A stretch of 64,000 nt of DNA from Diphasiastrum complanatum. Its lineage: Eukaryota > Streptophyta > Lycopodiopsida > Lycopodiales > Lycopodiaceae. Under the pieces are notes generated by a model. That model saw only the letters and a list, made by a program, of their open reading frames with translations, was not told the origin of the DNA and did not search any database. The stretch lies in contig CM055097.1 of assembly GCA_029204225.1 (NCBI GenBank), positions 8,885,426 through 8,949,425 of the forward strand. Reading direction: 5' to 3'. Made by a program: the position numbers and the translations under genes. This document shows positions 10,734-23,869 of this stretch, one piece after another. Within the stretch, counting starts at the first letter, position 1; each line of letters starts with the position of its first letter.

Positions 10734-10992
10734 CTGTCAGCAAAATCAGTAAAATGGTAAGCTTCTTTCTGAATTCTCCAACTTCAATAGTTGGGGCTCG
10801 TTTAAAAACAAAATACTCTTCTCATTTATGCCACCACTGGTCTAGCACATCAGTAGTTCTTTGTGGAGTACTTCCAGCATATTTTGTCAGTTTTATGTCT
10901 TTATCCTCTAGGTAATCAGTATTCACAAAGGGTGGAACTGGAAACTGTGGCGACATCTGGGAAGGAAATTGTAACGGGTGCGGCAAAGGATA

Positions 10993-11214
10993 CTAAGAAG
11001 AAGACACGTAACTTCCAGCCATGGAAGATAACAAAGCATGCATCTCTGCCATGTTCCTCTCCATACTGTCCATGCGAACCTGCACGGGCGGAGGGACACT
11101 TGCAAGCGGACTCGTCATCACCGCACTGGGTTTACGGTCAGGATCAGTACTGGCTGGTGGAGTTTGAAGGGAAATTGGTGGACTAGCAGGGATATCTACT
11201 CTATCATCAGCCAT
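10993..11214 (-). pseudogene. Gypsy gag N-terminal remnant
   Basis: The frame opens with ATG at 11214 (MADDRVDIPASPP), followed by a Pro/Ser-rich region and an amphipathic segment MDSMERNMAEMHALL. This fits the start of many plant gypsy gag proteins. The gag core and zinc knuckle that should follow are absent. Confidence 0.5.
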
Positions 11215-11989
11215 GATGACCAAACTACGAGGAGAAGATAACTCCCTGAAAAAAAAAAAGTGCGCTGGGGTTGTAGACAGGCGCAATGGATCTGCCTATG
11301 AAAAATGTGCCAGAAATCGCCTTAAAAAACAAAACTGTTTTTTTTTTCCTTCGCAAAAGTGAAAAAAACAGCCTGTAAACAAAGGTGGATAGCCTGTTTT
11401 TTTTATTTGCGGATGGGCAAGAGATATAGCTGAGGTAGGTCACCCTCCAATTAGGATTCTCCGTGTCAAATTTCAGGTCAAACAGACCAGAAGAAAGAAA
11501 GCTGTCATACTTCAACTGTAACAGCCCAAAAAATGGTGCAAAATCTGACGTTTTGGCAGCATCAGAGATTGTGAACGTTTTTCCGCGGGCTAGAGCCTTC
11601 CTGGGCAGCGATTCAGTACCCACAATGACCTGTCAAAATCTCAGCACAATCTGACACTTGTAAGAAAAGTTATGTGAAACTGAAGTGCTGTTTTTTCCCC
11701 TTTTTAGGCAGCGATGGACCTGTAGAACGTTTTTGAAAAATTCTGCTCCCCAAACAGCAAATCAATCTGTTGCACACAAGCTCACAAACCCTAAGTGAAT
11801 ACACAGAATTACCCAGCAAATCCGTCACTTTATTGATCTCAAGTAAATGTACATAGATCAACAAGCAAACATGAGAGCTCTGCTGCAAGTCTCCTCCCAA
11901 CCATAGCTGCATAGGAATATCATAATCATAATGAGGAATGCTTGACAAGGCTCACCCTATATCCCCTCAAGCACCCCTTAACCCTGACA

Positions 11990-12240
11990 CATCCTAACGT
12001 CGACACATGACAAACTCCATGCACAGCCGACACTTGCCACTTGGCAGTACCCTGACACATAGGCAAGCTAGTAGGTGGACAGTCTGACACGTGTCACTCA
12101 TGCATTGAACCAAGTGTCCCAATGAGCATATGACACATGTCATGTTGACCCGTCCATTGACCATCTGACAAGTGTCACTCATGCACTGGACCAAGTGTCC
12201 CAGTGAGCATGTGACATGTGTCAAGTTGACCAGTCAACCC
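11990..12240. repeat. Two tandem ~95-bp units rich in CACGTG-like sites
   Basis: Within the leader of the gypsy element, the block TGACACGTGTCACTCATGC...CCAAGTGTCCC...GACACATGTCA is repeated once (about 12085-12150 and 12170-12230). The units carry CACGTG or CACATG palindromes. Short frames here are by-products of the repeat. Confidence 0.6.
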
Positions 12241-12600
12241 TTCCTACTTTTTAGGAGGTCAATCCAGTAGACTCTCATGAGACCCAGTACCCCCTTGGCC
12301 ATCTCGTATTTAGTCAGTATAACAAATATTTACATTGCAATTTACAATTGTCTCCACAGGCCGGTGACTTAGCCCTTTACGATTTAATAATTACAATTTA
12401 CCATACATTGGGCAAAGGGATTCAAAGTACATGTGACACAATCGATCTCTTGGGCTGGAGCAGCAGCGCTGGAGGTTCTCTACGCTCCTCTTTGTTGTCT
12501 CCCTCACTTTCCTCCCCTCCAATCCTTCAAGAATCCTGCAAAATCAGAGTTTTTTTGCACTTCCTCTCTCTAGAACCGGGCATTCTCTCTCTAGAACGAG

Positions 12601-12613
12601 GCTCTTGATACCA
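12601..12613 (-). promoter_or_regulatory. Primer binding site, initiator-Met tRNA type
   Basis: The minus strand reads TGGTATCAAGAGC, two bases inside the 5' LTR of the 7638-13087 element. This matches the usual plant TGGTATCAGAGC primer site with one inserted A. Confidence 0.8.
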
Positions 12614-12615
12614 AA

Positions 12616-13087
12616 TGTTGCACTCCCATCTCCAGGAGCTCTCCAAACTCTGATGGTCGGTGTGAGGAATGATCCCCCCTCTTGAGTCTCTCTAGTTGCT
12701 ATTCTGAGCTTGGGACACCTGGTTGCAAGGTGATCAGTCCTCATTTTTCCAAGAAATCCCCTACCCACAATCAGTGCGTGACTCTGAGGCACCACCACCA
12801 AGCCCCGTCATGGACCTATGACACCAACGGTCACCCCAGCTAACTGCTGGCTAGCTGCTCGTGCAGCAGAGGCATCTCCATCGTTGACGACTAGGGTCCA
12901 TGCAGTCATAACTCCACCTACTAACATCATGTTTGGTGGTCACACCAGGTCACTGCCTGTGTCACACCAAACCCAACTGGTCCCCTATATTGTCCATCCC
13001 GGTTACTGGCCTGGCCTACACCGTGGCCCTCGGCCCCTAGTAACCGGTCGTGCCGGGATTGTGCTAGAACACAACTGTCGTCTAACA
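12616..13087 (-). repeat. 5' LTR (472 bp) of the 7638-13087 gypsy element
   Basis: Runs TGTTGCACTCCCATC to CGTCTAACA on the plus strand and pairs with 7638-8147. Confidence 0.85.
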
Positions 13088-13473
13088 CTATGGTCTCTTA
13101 TTTCCTATGTGAACCCACACTGTATTGCTTTGATGATACGCGAGATGTTTGTTCTATGCTGACATACATGGCAACAGCACTAGTTTGGAGATCTAGGCTC
13201 TTAGCCCCAAATTACCTCTTTTTTTCTCAAGGAGACGTTCTAGAGCATATACTAAGAATGAGACACTATCTGAGGATGAGTTTGATATCCAATCCCATGA
13301 TTAACATCGTCAGAGGCACCATTTATCAGTATGCTCAAGAGCTGTTCAGAGACTTTGAAGACGATGACCCCCCCCCCCCCCCATCTTCATCTTTAGTATC
13401 ATCTACAGTGTCTAGAGCATCTATCCTATCCTATTTCAGTAGAGCTCCAGCGTTACCAGGACCTAGTATTTGA
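13088..13473 (+). other. Unidentified 127-residue open frame in the gypsy flank
   Basis: The plus-strand frame 13090-13473 starts next to the target duplication. It contains MLTYMATALVW, a central segment ending YQYAQELFRDFEDDD, and a Pro run encoded by a C tract (~13370-13382). I do not recognise it. Before the gypsy insertion the frame could have continued from 7285-7637. It may be the C-terminus of an older element. Confidence 0.3.
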
Positions 13474-13989
13474 CTTTGACATTTGTACAGCTCAAGACAT
13501 TGATTAGTATATCATTGTATCACAGTTTTATTTACAGTATTTGCTCATTTATGCTCAGAACTCTTTTTTATTCACTCAAAGTTCATTTTCTTTTAGAACT
13601 CATTTAGATGTTTTTAGAGACTAGTTTTCATTTTTCAGTTTTGTTTTTTTGAGAAATGTTTTCTATGCTCCTACATAATCTATCACACTTTTGCTTTTTA
13701 GCAGGGACAACAAAGATTTCTTTCTTTCTCTCTTTCTTTGTCGAAATTGCCAAAGTTCAACTTCATGAATCATGAGTGGACCATAAATGATAAAACTTCA
13801 AACACAAATTACAACCTTTAAAATCCAAATCATGATAAAATAATAAAACTGATAATCAATTACCCTTTTTTTTGTCCCCAAATCCAATTTGAACCAGAAT
13901 CAGGTTCAAAATGGGCCAATTCAATTTGATGGTAGCAAACACAATTCATGGAAACACTATTGTGTAGCAAACATTAATTAAGAGCTCTT
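13474..13989. other. AT-rich sequence, nothing recognised
   Basis: T-rich stretches and a CTTTCTTTCTC tract near 13720; no coding or repeat structure seen. Confidence 0.5.
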
Positions 13990-14155
13990 TTAAAGAACCA
14001 CCTCCACAACCACACCACATGAAATAAAGCTCAAGAACAATGCTATATTTCCAAACACAAGGAGAGAAAACATACAATCAGCTGCAGAATATGTCCTCGA
14101 CAACTTTGAACCACCATAAAGTTCAGGAAGCAGTGCAAATCTCAGTTGAGAAGAC
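13990..14155 (-). CDS. Second exon of a possible small mitochondrial membrane protein
   Basis: A plausible acceptor (TTCTCTACAG) precedes base 14155. Joined in phase to the exon at 15411-15628 it reads NFGSSQLRFALLPELYGG and then KLSRTYSAAD, a form resembling a mitochondrial presequence cleavage site (R-X-Y/S). The frame continues through a hydrophobic stretch (SLLVFGNIALFLSFISCG) to a stop at 13990, giving 127 residues in total. A good donor (GTATGT) at 14075-14070 could instead end the exon at 14076, which would make the hydrophobic part intron. I recognise no family. Confidence 0.4.
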
Positions 14156-15410
14156 CTGTAGAGAATCTCCAAAAATTAAGCCAACATCTGTTTTGGCTAT
14201 AACTTTGGTATAAAAGATGTTACACATTGCACCATCCATCTATACAAGCACATTGTACAACCAAAGAGATCCACACCCTATATAAAAATAAGTCTAATGC
14301 ACTATTGGATACACAACTCTTCCAGAATGATCGCAAAGCACACTACCTAATACCAAGTACCTCAACTCCAACCATCAAATTAGGAAAGAAATTTTCACAG
14401 GTTTAAGAGACTACCACATGACTACATTATGTCCAAAACACAGCAGCCATCACACAGGCACGCAAAAGATCAATAATGCATAACATGGAGAATGTGTTAT
14501 AACACATTTACTCATAACAGTAGCACCCAAAAGTAGGTGAATGTCACAAATGACGAAAAGGTTCATTGAAATTTCCACTTTTTTTTTTACTGAATTTGAA
14601 AACCAATAACAAACTTTGGAAGTATTTGTGAGAACTACAGCAACATCATGGAGAATAACATGCTTTCATAAATAACTTGGAAGTGTCCAGTTTCATGAGA
14701 ATTTCGCCTATTTCCGTATGGTGCACATCTCTTCTGAGAAGCCAAAAGTCAAAATTTTCTCACTATTGAATATGGCTTCGCATTATTTACGTTAAACATG
14801 TATGTTGTGAATCATTTAGGGCCTTGATATTTGTTATTTTGAACCCTTTGAATATATTCACAACACGGGCACAATCCCACAATCATCACTAGGTCAAAGC
14901 CTGATTAATGAAATCGTCATATCACCTTCAAATAGGCGTGGGGGGCTAGGATTGTATAAAAAACTGCTCTTGTTCTGTACGGCTGGGAACTGTGAAAAAA
15001 CAAACACAAGACTAGAAGCTTACATGAAGTAAACGTAAATGTGTGCTCTCTATGGTCAATTTTAGGTTAACTAGCAGCTATCCACCTCCTAGTAGATTGG
15101 GAGATCCATCCGCGACAAAACAAACCCCCACACATATGGTATCATCCAGCACCATGTTTTTGACCGATTCAATCAAGGACTTATTCCCTATATGTATTCG
15201 GCTATGAAGTAGTTGCGGAATTAACAAAGATGGCTTCAAACTTCCTAAAGTGGCATTTGTTCAAAAGATGCGCTTACATTAAAGTTTATGTATTTACTTA
15301 GTTACATAAAATACCAATAGCATTGAAATGTTTTAAGTAATTTATGAATGCAAAAATAGCTGCTTCCTGCCAGAAGCCACGAGAACTAGATTGTTAATAG
15401 CTGCGTTCAC
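14156..15410 (-). other. Putative intron, AT-rich
   Basis: It lies between the two proposed exons, with GTGAAC at the 5' side (15410) and TTCTCTACAG at the 3' side. No repeats or coding segments were seen inside. Confidence 0.35.
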
Positions 15411-15628
15411 CCGAAATTGCCAGCAACAGGTGTGTGTAGAAGGCAGGAGGTCGCTTCAATCTGACATTTGGGCAACACTGCTCCCCCTTCATTGAAGACA
15501 GGCTGCACTTTCGCTTGCTTCATTGAATCAATAGCTGCTGAAGGCTGCCTTGTTGCGGATCTCCAATGCGACCTCCTGCTGTGGGATGCTCTGAGAGCAA
15601 AACGCACTGCCGCCTGCCGGGAGGCCAT
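15411..15628 (-). CDS. First exon of a possible mitochondrial-targeted small protein
   Basis: The ATG at 15628 opens MASRQAAVRFALRASHSRR, rich in Arg, Ala and Ser without acidic residues, as in mitochondrial presequences. The reading frame stays open for 72 codons and ends at a candidate donor (TTCGG|GTGAAC, 15411/15410). Phase matches the acceptor at 14155 exactly, giving Gly73. Base composition here is richer in GC than the surroundings, and a CT-repeat leader with a CACGTG site lies upstream on the minus strand. This is a prediction from frame, splice signals and composition only; no homologue is recognised. Confidence 0.4.
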
Positions 15629-16045
15629 ATCTTGCAAATCCTCCACAATTGGGTATTAAGCCTCCAAACAAACCAACACTATACAAGCACCCTGCTGTCT
15701 GATTGCAGCACAAGCCTTAATCCGTCTTCATTCTACACAAACAAAGGCTGCTGCTGCTGATGCATAATTTTCGTTATTGGCTTAAGCAGAGACGAGGGCC
15801 ATAATAATGGATGGATCGCAAGAACGAGAGAGACAGAGACAGAGAGAGCGAAAGAACGATGGATCAGAAGACGAGAGCTCGAGATCGATCGATCGAGAGA
15901 GAGAGAGAGAGAGAGTCTAATTTGTTTGTTATCAAAGAGACTTGGCCACTTCGATGCCACACACGTGTCTCGCTGCCACTAGTCAGCAATTTAGCGAAAA
16001 CCATCGACGGTTGCGCGATAAACTGCCCAGTGTATAAATAGAGAC
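15629..16045 (-). promoter_or_regulatory. Possible promoter/5'UTR of the small minus-strand gene
   Basis: The minus strand shows CTATTTATAC (16042-16033), then CACGTGTG (G-box core, near 15962) and a CT-repeat (the GA run at 15896-15916 on plus), ahead of the ATG at 15628. CT-rich leaders and G-boxes are common in plant promoters. On the plus strand TATAAATAG at 16034-16042 is the better TATA box, so the direction of transcription is not settled. Confidence 0.3.
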
Positions 16046-18007
<1,962 letters not shown>

Positions 18008-18061
18008 GTGAAATATGCATATATATATATATATATATATGCATATATATATGTATATGTA

Positions 18062-18137
<76 letters not shown>

Positions 18138-18141
18138 TATG

Positions 18142-18213
<72 letters not shown>

Positions 18214-18333
18214 CATATATATCTATGTATATATATATACATACATATCTATGTATATATATAGATACATATATATCTATGTATCTATATATACATACAT
18301 ATGTATGTATGTATATATATACACATATATATG

Positions 18334-18410
<77 letters not shown>

Positions 18411-18418
18411 ATATATAT

Positions 18419-18485
<67 letters not shown>

Positions 18486-18592
18486 CACATATATATGTAT
18501 ATATATGTATACACATATATATGTATACAGATATATATGTATCTATATCTATACATATATATATATACATATATATATATACATGTATATGT
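18008..18592. repeat. Compound AT/AC/ATGT microsatellite (~585 bp)
   Basis: Alternating purine-pyrimidine sequence throughout: (AT)n tracts (e.g. 18067-18130, 18335-18398), (AC)n tracts (18151-18180, 18427-18472) and TATG/TATC variants. Long open frames made of Tyr/Ile or His/Thr repeats on both strands are products of this repeat and are not genes. Confidence 0.97.
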
Positions 18593-18649
18593 AATTTCGA
18601 GAACGAAAAAGGTAAAAAATAATCGATTTTCGTGCCATTTATACTAGAT

Positions 18650-18920
18650 TTTTGCACGTGTGGTCAACGGACTTAGGACATGTGTCAACTTTCAATTGGA
18701 CTACAGGCACAGGCATGTGTGAGGTGACACCTACACACGTGTGAAATGACACCTGGACACATGTCGCGTGTTCATTCGTTTGCTCGACAACACATGTCGC
18801 TCTCGCATTTGATTGTACAAACTCCACACGTGTAATGTGACAGGGTGACATGTGTCGCTCTCGCATTTGTCCATACAACTCCCACACGTGTGACAGGACA
18901 TTCTTTCGCACGTGCGAACC
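18650..18920. repeat. Cluster of ACACGTGT/ACATGTGT palindromes
   Basis: At least nine copies of an ACACGTGT, ACATGTGT or GCACGTGC palindrome occur within about 270 bp, spaced irregularly and joined by similar phrases such as CGCTCTCGCATTTG, which appears twice. This looks like a degenerate repeat array. The CACGTG core is a bHLH/bZIP site, but no adjacent gene is evident. Confidence 0.6.
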
Positions 18921-19555
18921 GCGATATAAAATCACAAACTTTGATGAATTTTTTTTACTTTTTTTTAGGCTCCGCATATCGCACTTGTGCGCATCCTTCA
19001 CAATCGAAATTCCTCCTACCGTCTTCCATGCGCACAGGTTCGATATGTCTGCCTACGTGTCACCCCATACCGCACTTGTGTGTCTTTTCTCAAAACTAAT
19101 CATTCTCTATGATATTCGGCTCGCACAGATCCGATATACCATACATTCTGTCTGTACATATTGGTCCTCTGCGAGTTTTTTATCATCCCTCCCTGCTCAT
19201 CCTAACCGTCACGCACAAGTTTGCTATCACATAGTACACGTCCATGGATAGGAGAAGGCAGACAAGGAGGGACTTCTTCTCTCTTGGCTCATCCTCATCC
19301 CCTAAAGTTGCCATCACACCACCTTGGGCTTTCATTTATTGAATGAAAGAGTGTATACACAGATTTTTACTAAAGTTTATTTTAAACTATTGTTCTCCCA
19401 CAATGGTGATTGTTGTAGGTAGATCTTTGCAGCACATTATCAGCTCCTGTCTTTTTCGCATCTATGACATGGCAAATATTAGTGAATGTGCAATTGTAAA
19501 GATGACATTTTCTATTATTTTTGTTCTATTTTGAAATGGCAATAAACATAAAGTA
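18921..19555. other. Intergenic, no gene seen
   Basis: No recognisable coding or repeat features apart from T-rich tracts near 18949-18967. Confidence 0.4.
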
Positions 19556-20770
19556 CTTACGAGTCTTCCGTTGATGATAAATCTGAAACATGTTGGTAGA
19601 TTGGTTTGTAATAGCATGAGCTCTGTTCTGCTAAAATCAAGCTTCCAATGCTCTTCCACCTCAACCGTAGTCAAATATTCCTCATTGTAGATAATGCTTA
19701 TCTCCATTCGGTTTGTGTGACTATTTAGTTCAAAGTCTTGATCCAGTGGTAGCCATGTACCTTCAATTTTCTTGTATCTCTAGTAGCTAAATGTGAGACT
19801 AAGCATTTGCTTTTTGATATGATAACGAAAGATCATTGAGGACTTTTTAATCCTGCATTCTATGTCATTACTTGTTTTACTATCCCAGCCTTGATCCATG
19901 AGATCTGACAAAGTCTAATCTGATAAATCCTTGCAAACAAATAAAGTTGTGTCTTACGAACACTAGCACTTGAGAAAAAATCAACAAATATATGCAATGA
20001 GATAAACCAACTTAGCTGAACAATTTTCAAGCCTGTGCTTATCTTCATAGCATTTCTAATATCAATGAGTAGCTTGCATCTCAAGGATTCAGAAACAATG
20101 ATGTCAGGAGTAGGCCACTCATCACTTTGAAAACTAGGCAATGGAATTGCTTCGAGCTTGCCAAAACCTCCATCTGTTTGTGACGTATATAAAGATTCAT
20201 AAAAATAGATACCACAATCTGCAAGTTCCTTTGGACTTCTTCCTCTGTATTGTAGCTTTCCAACATCAGAGTGAATCACGTCTAATATTCCTGCAAGTGA
20301 TTGTGCGGGCTCTCATTCACTTATGCATGATGGATATAAATCTGAAAGAACAAAATAATGTTGAAGCATTTACATCATAATCTGAAGAGCATCAATAAAG
20401 GAAATCACCTATAATTGCAGTATAGTGCATATGTTTTTATATACTTACAATTACATTTTTGATGATCATGAGGATTGATATCATGTACTTTGATTTCTGA
20501 ATGCATATATACATATTGCACTAAGACTTCTGATATCGATTGACCTCCCGGGGTAGTCTTAAACTCCAAAATTTTTGCTTTCCAATAAGATTTGTAAGTA
20601 ATTTTTGCTCTTTTCTTTTGTCGAAAATTGCCCTTTGATGATGGATGCAGCGATACCCATGAGTTCTTTGTATATTTTGTTGGTTTCCAGTTATCAGCTT
20701 CATCTTTCTCATTGTAGAGAATCATAGAATCGATTGTAGATCTGGGTCTCCTTGCCATTACTATTTTCAA
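19556..20770 (-). pseudogene. Unidentified multi-exon coding remnant
   Basis: Three minus-strand blocks look like exons. The first, ~20770-20465, has MARRPRSTIDSMILYNEKDE, a basic segment KKRAKITYKSYWKAKILEF and EVLVQYVYMHSEIKVHD, ending at AATT|GTAAGT. The second, ~20279-20020, has KELADCGIYFYESLYTS and WPTPDIIVSESLRCKLLID. The third, ~19845-19560, has YKKIEGTWLPLDQDFEL and VEVEEHWKLDFSRTEL, with one in-frame TAG near 19785. The amino-acid composition is protein-like and introns are plausible, but the stop argues for decay. I cannot assign a family. A second, more damaged copy of the first block lies at 23870-24130. Confidence 0.4.
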
Positions 20771-21635
20771 AGCTTGGGCGCCAAAAATCTCTCTGATATA
20801 ATACTTAATTTCAATTTTTTGTATCACATTTAATCTAATGTGAATGCCAACATAGTCACAGTTGTTGTGTATACCATATTTTATGTAACTGTACATACTA
20901 TATTTCTATAACTGTAACTAGTATAGTTAGAAAATTTCATTATCCTAACCAGCATAGTCAAGTAAATTTAACTTGAGGTATTGACGTTGGGCAGATTAGC
21001 ACGTGTCGGGCAGGAAGAAGAAACCAATGGGATACGTCCATGCTGCCCGGACACAAATTTCAAAGTTTTCTATATTGCATTTTTATTTTTTAGTTAATTT
21101 GAACTACGTTCGTAGATTTCAAATCTGTGCATTTTGATTGGGCCTAGTGACGGTCAAAACTAAAGAAAAAAAATAAAAGTATCTTTACAAAGGGTCTTTT
21201 TGATATTAAGAGCTCCTCTAATGTTCTGTGATGTTACTGAACTTCATTAGAGTGTGTTTCAATCTTAGGGAGTGGCAAGAGTCATTAGATTGAGAATAGA
21301 TCATAGGTTGATCAAGATTTCTACATTCTATGTGTTGATTTGCTAGATATAATTGCTAGAAGAGAATTGAGAGGTTCCATATTTTTGTGATTTCTTTTTG
21401 GAAACATTTGTTTTATTTCACAAGAGTGCTTTGTGCATTGGAACATGTTGAAAGAGAAGGATCAAGCCATTGCAACATGGCTACATGAAGTAAATACATG
21501 TTGGAAGGCAATGAAAGGCTTACCTCAAGCAACTATTCATTGTGGAAAGTGGTCATGGAATCACTTCTTGAGATTAATGATGTTTTGGATATTGTTGTAG
21601 GTTTGGAGGAGAGGCCAGCAACATAACAAGAACAA

Positions 21636-22342
21636 TTGAGGTATGACAAGAGAGCTAAAAGAGCTCTACACATGACAAAAATGAATGTTACCAATGAGCT
21701 TCTCAAGGAAGTTGGTAAGAGTACTTCATCAAAGGATGCTTGGGATTCATTAAAGAAGCTTTATGAATCCAAGTCTACTTCTAGAGTGTTGACTCTAAGA
21801 AGGCAAATCTTTCAAAGTTTGCAAAAGAATGAAGAGAGTCCAAATATTTTTGTTTTGAGACTGAAGGCTTTCAAATGATGAGTTATCTTGCATTGATGAG
21901 AGCATTAAGGAGGGAGAGCTTGTTCAAGTTATTCTTAATGGTTTGTTAAATACTCATGCTAACATTGTACAAAGTCTTGCAATTCAAAGAAGTTTGCCAA
22001 GTTTGATTGATCTTCAAGAGATCTTGATCAATGAAGAATACACACTTCAAGCAAGAAGTGGATCTTCATCAACCTCTCAAGTTGGAGAGGAGGCTGTTCA
22101 TCAAGTGTAAAAGAAAAAGTAAGTGGCCTAAAGGGAAATATCAAGGGGAGGCTTCTTCAAATGGCAAAAAGAAAGATAGGTTAAAGCTAAAGTGCTTCTA
22201 TTGTGGCATCAAAGGACACTTTGCAAGTGAGTGCTACAAGAAGAAAAGAGATCAAGAAGACAAGCAAGGTAATCTTACTCATGATGAAGATGGTTTGGAT
22301 GTTCGATGTCTTCATGTATGCTTGCTAATGATGGAGATCTAG
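21636..22342 (+). pseudogene. Copia gag with CCHC knuckle
   Basis: The first frame (21636-21878) carries RAKRALHMTKMNVTNELL and SKDAWDSLKKLYESKSTSR, typical of the gag polypeptide of copia. A frame change near 21880 leads to a second frame (22031-22342) with a Lys-rich region and the knuckle CFYCGIKGHFASEC (near 22195-22235). Gag binds and packages element RNA. Frame breaks make it non-functional. Confidence 0.8.
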
Positions 22343-23817
22343 ATCCATGGTGGATCGATAGCGATGCAAGCTCACACATGATGTTTCACAAAGAGTACTT
22401 CACTTCTATGTTGGCATATGAAGATGACAAGAAGGTGATCTACACGGCCATTGATGGTGAGTGTGAAATCAAAAGGATTGGCACAATTCCTATTTCTCTC
22501 TCTACAAATAGGAATGTTCATTTGAAGGATGTTTTGCTCATACCTTCCATTACCAAGAATTTACTTAATGTGAGTCAATTTCTAAGTAAAGGTTTCAAAG
22601 TTGAGTTCGATGGAGATGCTTGCATGATCAAAAGGAAGGATATATTGATTGCAAAAGGGAAAAGGCAAGGGAAGTTGTTCAAACTAGATGCTTGTGTTAT
22701 TTCTAACCAAGTTGGATCTGTGACAAGTGAGCAAATACCTATTCAAGAGGTTTGGCATAAAAGGTTGGGACACCTCAACGTCAAGTCATTGGAGGTAATG
22801 GCTAAGAAGCAGGTTGTGATTGGTCTTCCAAAATCCTTAAGTAGCATCAATCATGTTTGTGTGTCTTGTGCTTTGTCAAAGTCACATAGACTACCTTATG
22901 CTAGATCTACAAAGCCTTTTCAAGTTGTACATTTGGATATTCATGGAACTACTACAATCAGCAATAATGGAGCGAAGATGTATGTAGCTTTCATTGATGA
23001 TTTTAGTAATTTTGTTGGATCTATCTATGAAGTGTATGATGTCTTTGTGAAGTTCAAGAATGCAAGGGAAAACCATTGTTCCACAAATATCAAGTGCTTA
23101 ATGAGTGGCAATGGTGGAGAGTACATATCTACCAAGTTCAAGGCCTTTCGTGATGATCATGGGATCAAGAGGGAGTACACAACTCCAAGGACACCACAAC
23201 AAAATGGAGTGGCCGAGAGGAAGAATTGGACTTTATGTGAAAGTGCCAAAGCCATGAGGTTAGGTGCTAATCTTCCAAAGCCATTTTGGGATCATACTTT
23301 GTTGTGTGCTAACTTTCTATGCAATAGGTGGCCGAGTGCTATATTGGATGGAAGAACACCTTTTGAGATGCTATTCAAGAGGAGGCCGAGTGTCAACTTT
23401 CTTAAAACTTTTGGATGTACTTGCTATGTCAATATAACTCCTGATGATAGGACAAAGGAGGATCCATCTTCAAGGAAAGGTATATTTGTTGGATATAGTA
23501 CCTACAAGGTTTACATTCCTACTACTAATAAGGTGATTAATGGTAGAGATGTCATTTTTGATGAGGGAAATATTCCATATGTGTCTTCGCGTGATGACGT
23601 TGTGAATGGATCTAACATTCTTGATGTTTATGTAAAAGATCCTACTTTAGATGGTGATGATGAAGGACCTTCATCAAGTCAAAAACAAGGAGAACATCAA
23701 GGGAAAGACAAATGCCTTCAAGGCTCACATATGATGATAAAGGTACATGCAAGATATTGTTGCCATTCAATAACGTTGGATGGATATAAATCTACAAAAC
23801 TAATAGAAAAGAGTTAG
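22306..23817 (+). pseudogene. Copia protease and integrase polyprotein piece
   Basis: This 503-residue open frame starts with the protease (WWIDSDASSHMMFHKEYF, residues ~16-33), where the usual DSG triad reads DSD. GAG-pre-integrase and the zinc-binding block follow (VWHKRLGHLNVKSLEVM, CVSCALSKSHRLPY). The catalytic core has the first Asp in VHLDIHG. The second position reads MSGNGGEY instead of SDNGGEY, so Asp is lost; Glu is kept in QQNGVAERKN. Later blocks (FGCTCYVNI, FVGYS) are present. Two active-site losses in a still-open frame suggest slow decay or relaxed selection. Confidence 0.85.
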
Positions 23818-23869
23818 TTGTGCATAGATGATAAAGACAATCAATTATATTATCTACATAATAATCACA

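Larger units (their letters stand above)
7638..13087 (-). mobile_element. Ty3/gypsy retrotransposon, deleted, with both LTRs
   Basis: The left LTR (7638-8147) and right LTR (12616-13087) both run TGTTGCACTCCC...GTCTAACA. Flanks CTACG (7633-7637) and CTATG (13088-13092) match at four of five bases, an aged target duplication. A primer site resembling the initiator-Met tRNA complement (TGGTATCAAGAGC, minus strand, 12601-12613) adjoins the right LTR. A polypurine tract (CCAGAAGAGGGTAGGAT) adjoins the left one. The coding order on the minus strand is gag start, protease remnant, RT start fused to RNase H, integrase, C-terminal tail. Most of gag and the RT core are deleted. Confidence 0.9.
21420..23817 (+). 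mobile_element. Ty1/copia remnant: gag, protease and integrase, no RT
   Basis: A plus-strand copia segment with no LTR identified at either end. It covers gag (21636-22090, one frameshift near 21880), the zinc knuckle, protease and a long open integrase, and then stops before RT. It sits between two copies of the unidentified coding remnant. Confidence 0.85.

Noticed and set aside
15468-15760. Plus-strand frames overlapping the proposed small gene
   Set aside because: They lack splice support and a targeting-like or conserved pattern. The minus-strand reading has phase-matched splice sites.
18650-18920. CACGTG cluster as a CRISPR-like or satellite array
   Set aside because: Spacing and unit length are irregular, and the sequence is eukaryotic; no true repeat-spacer order.
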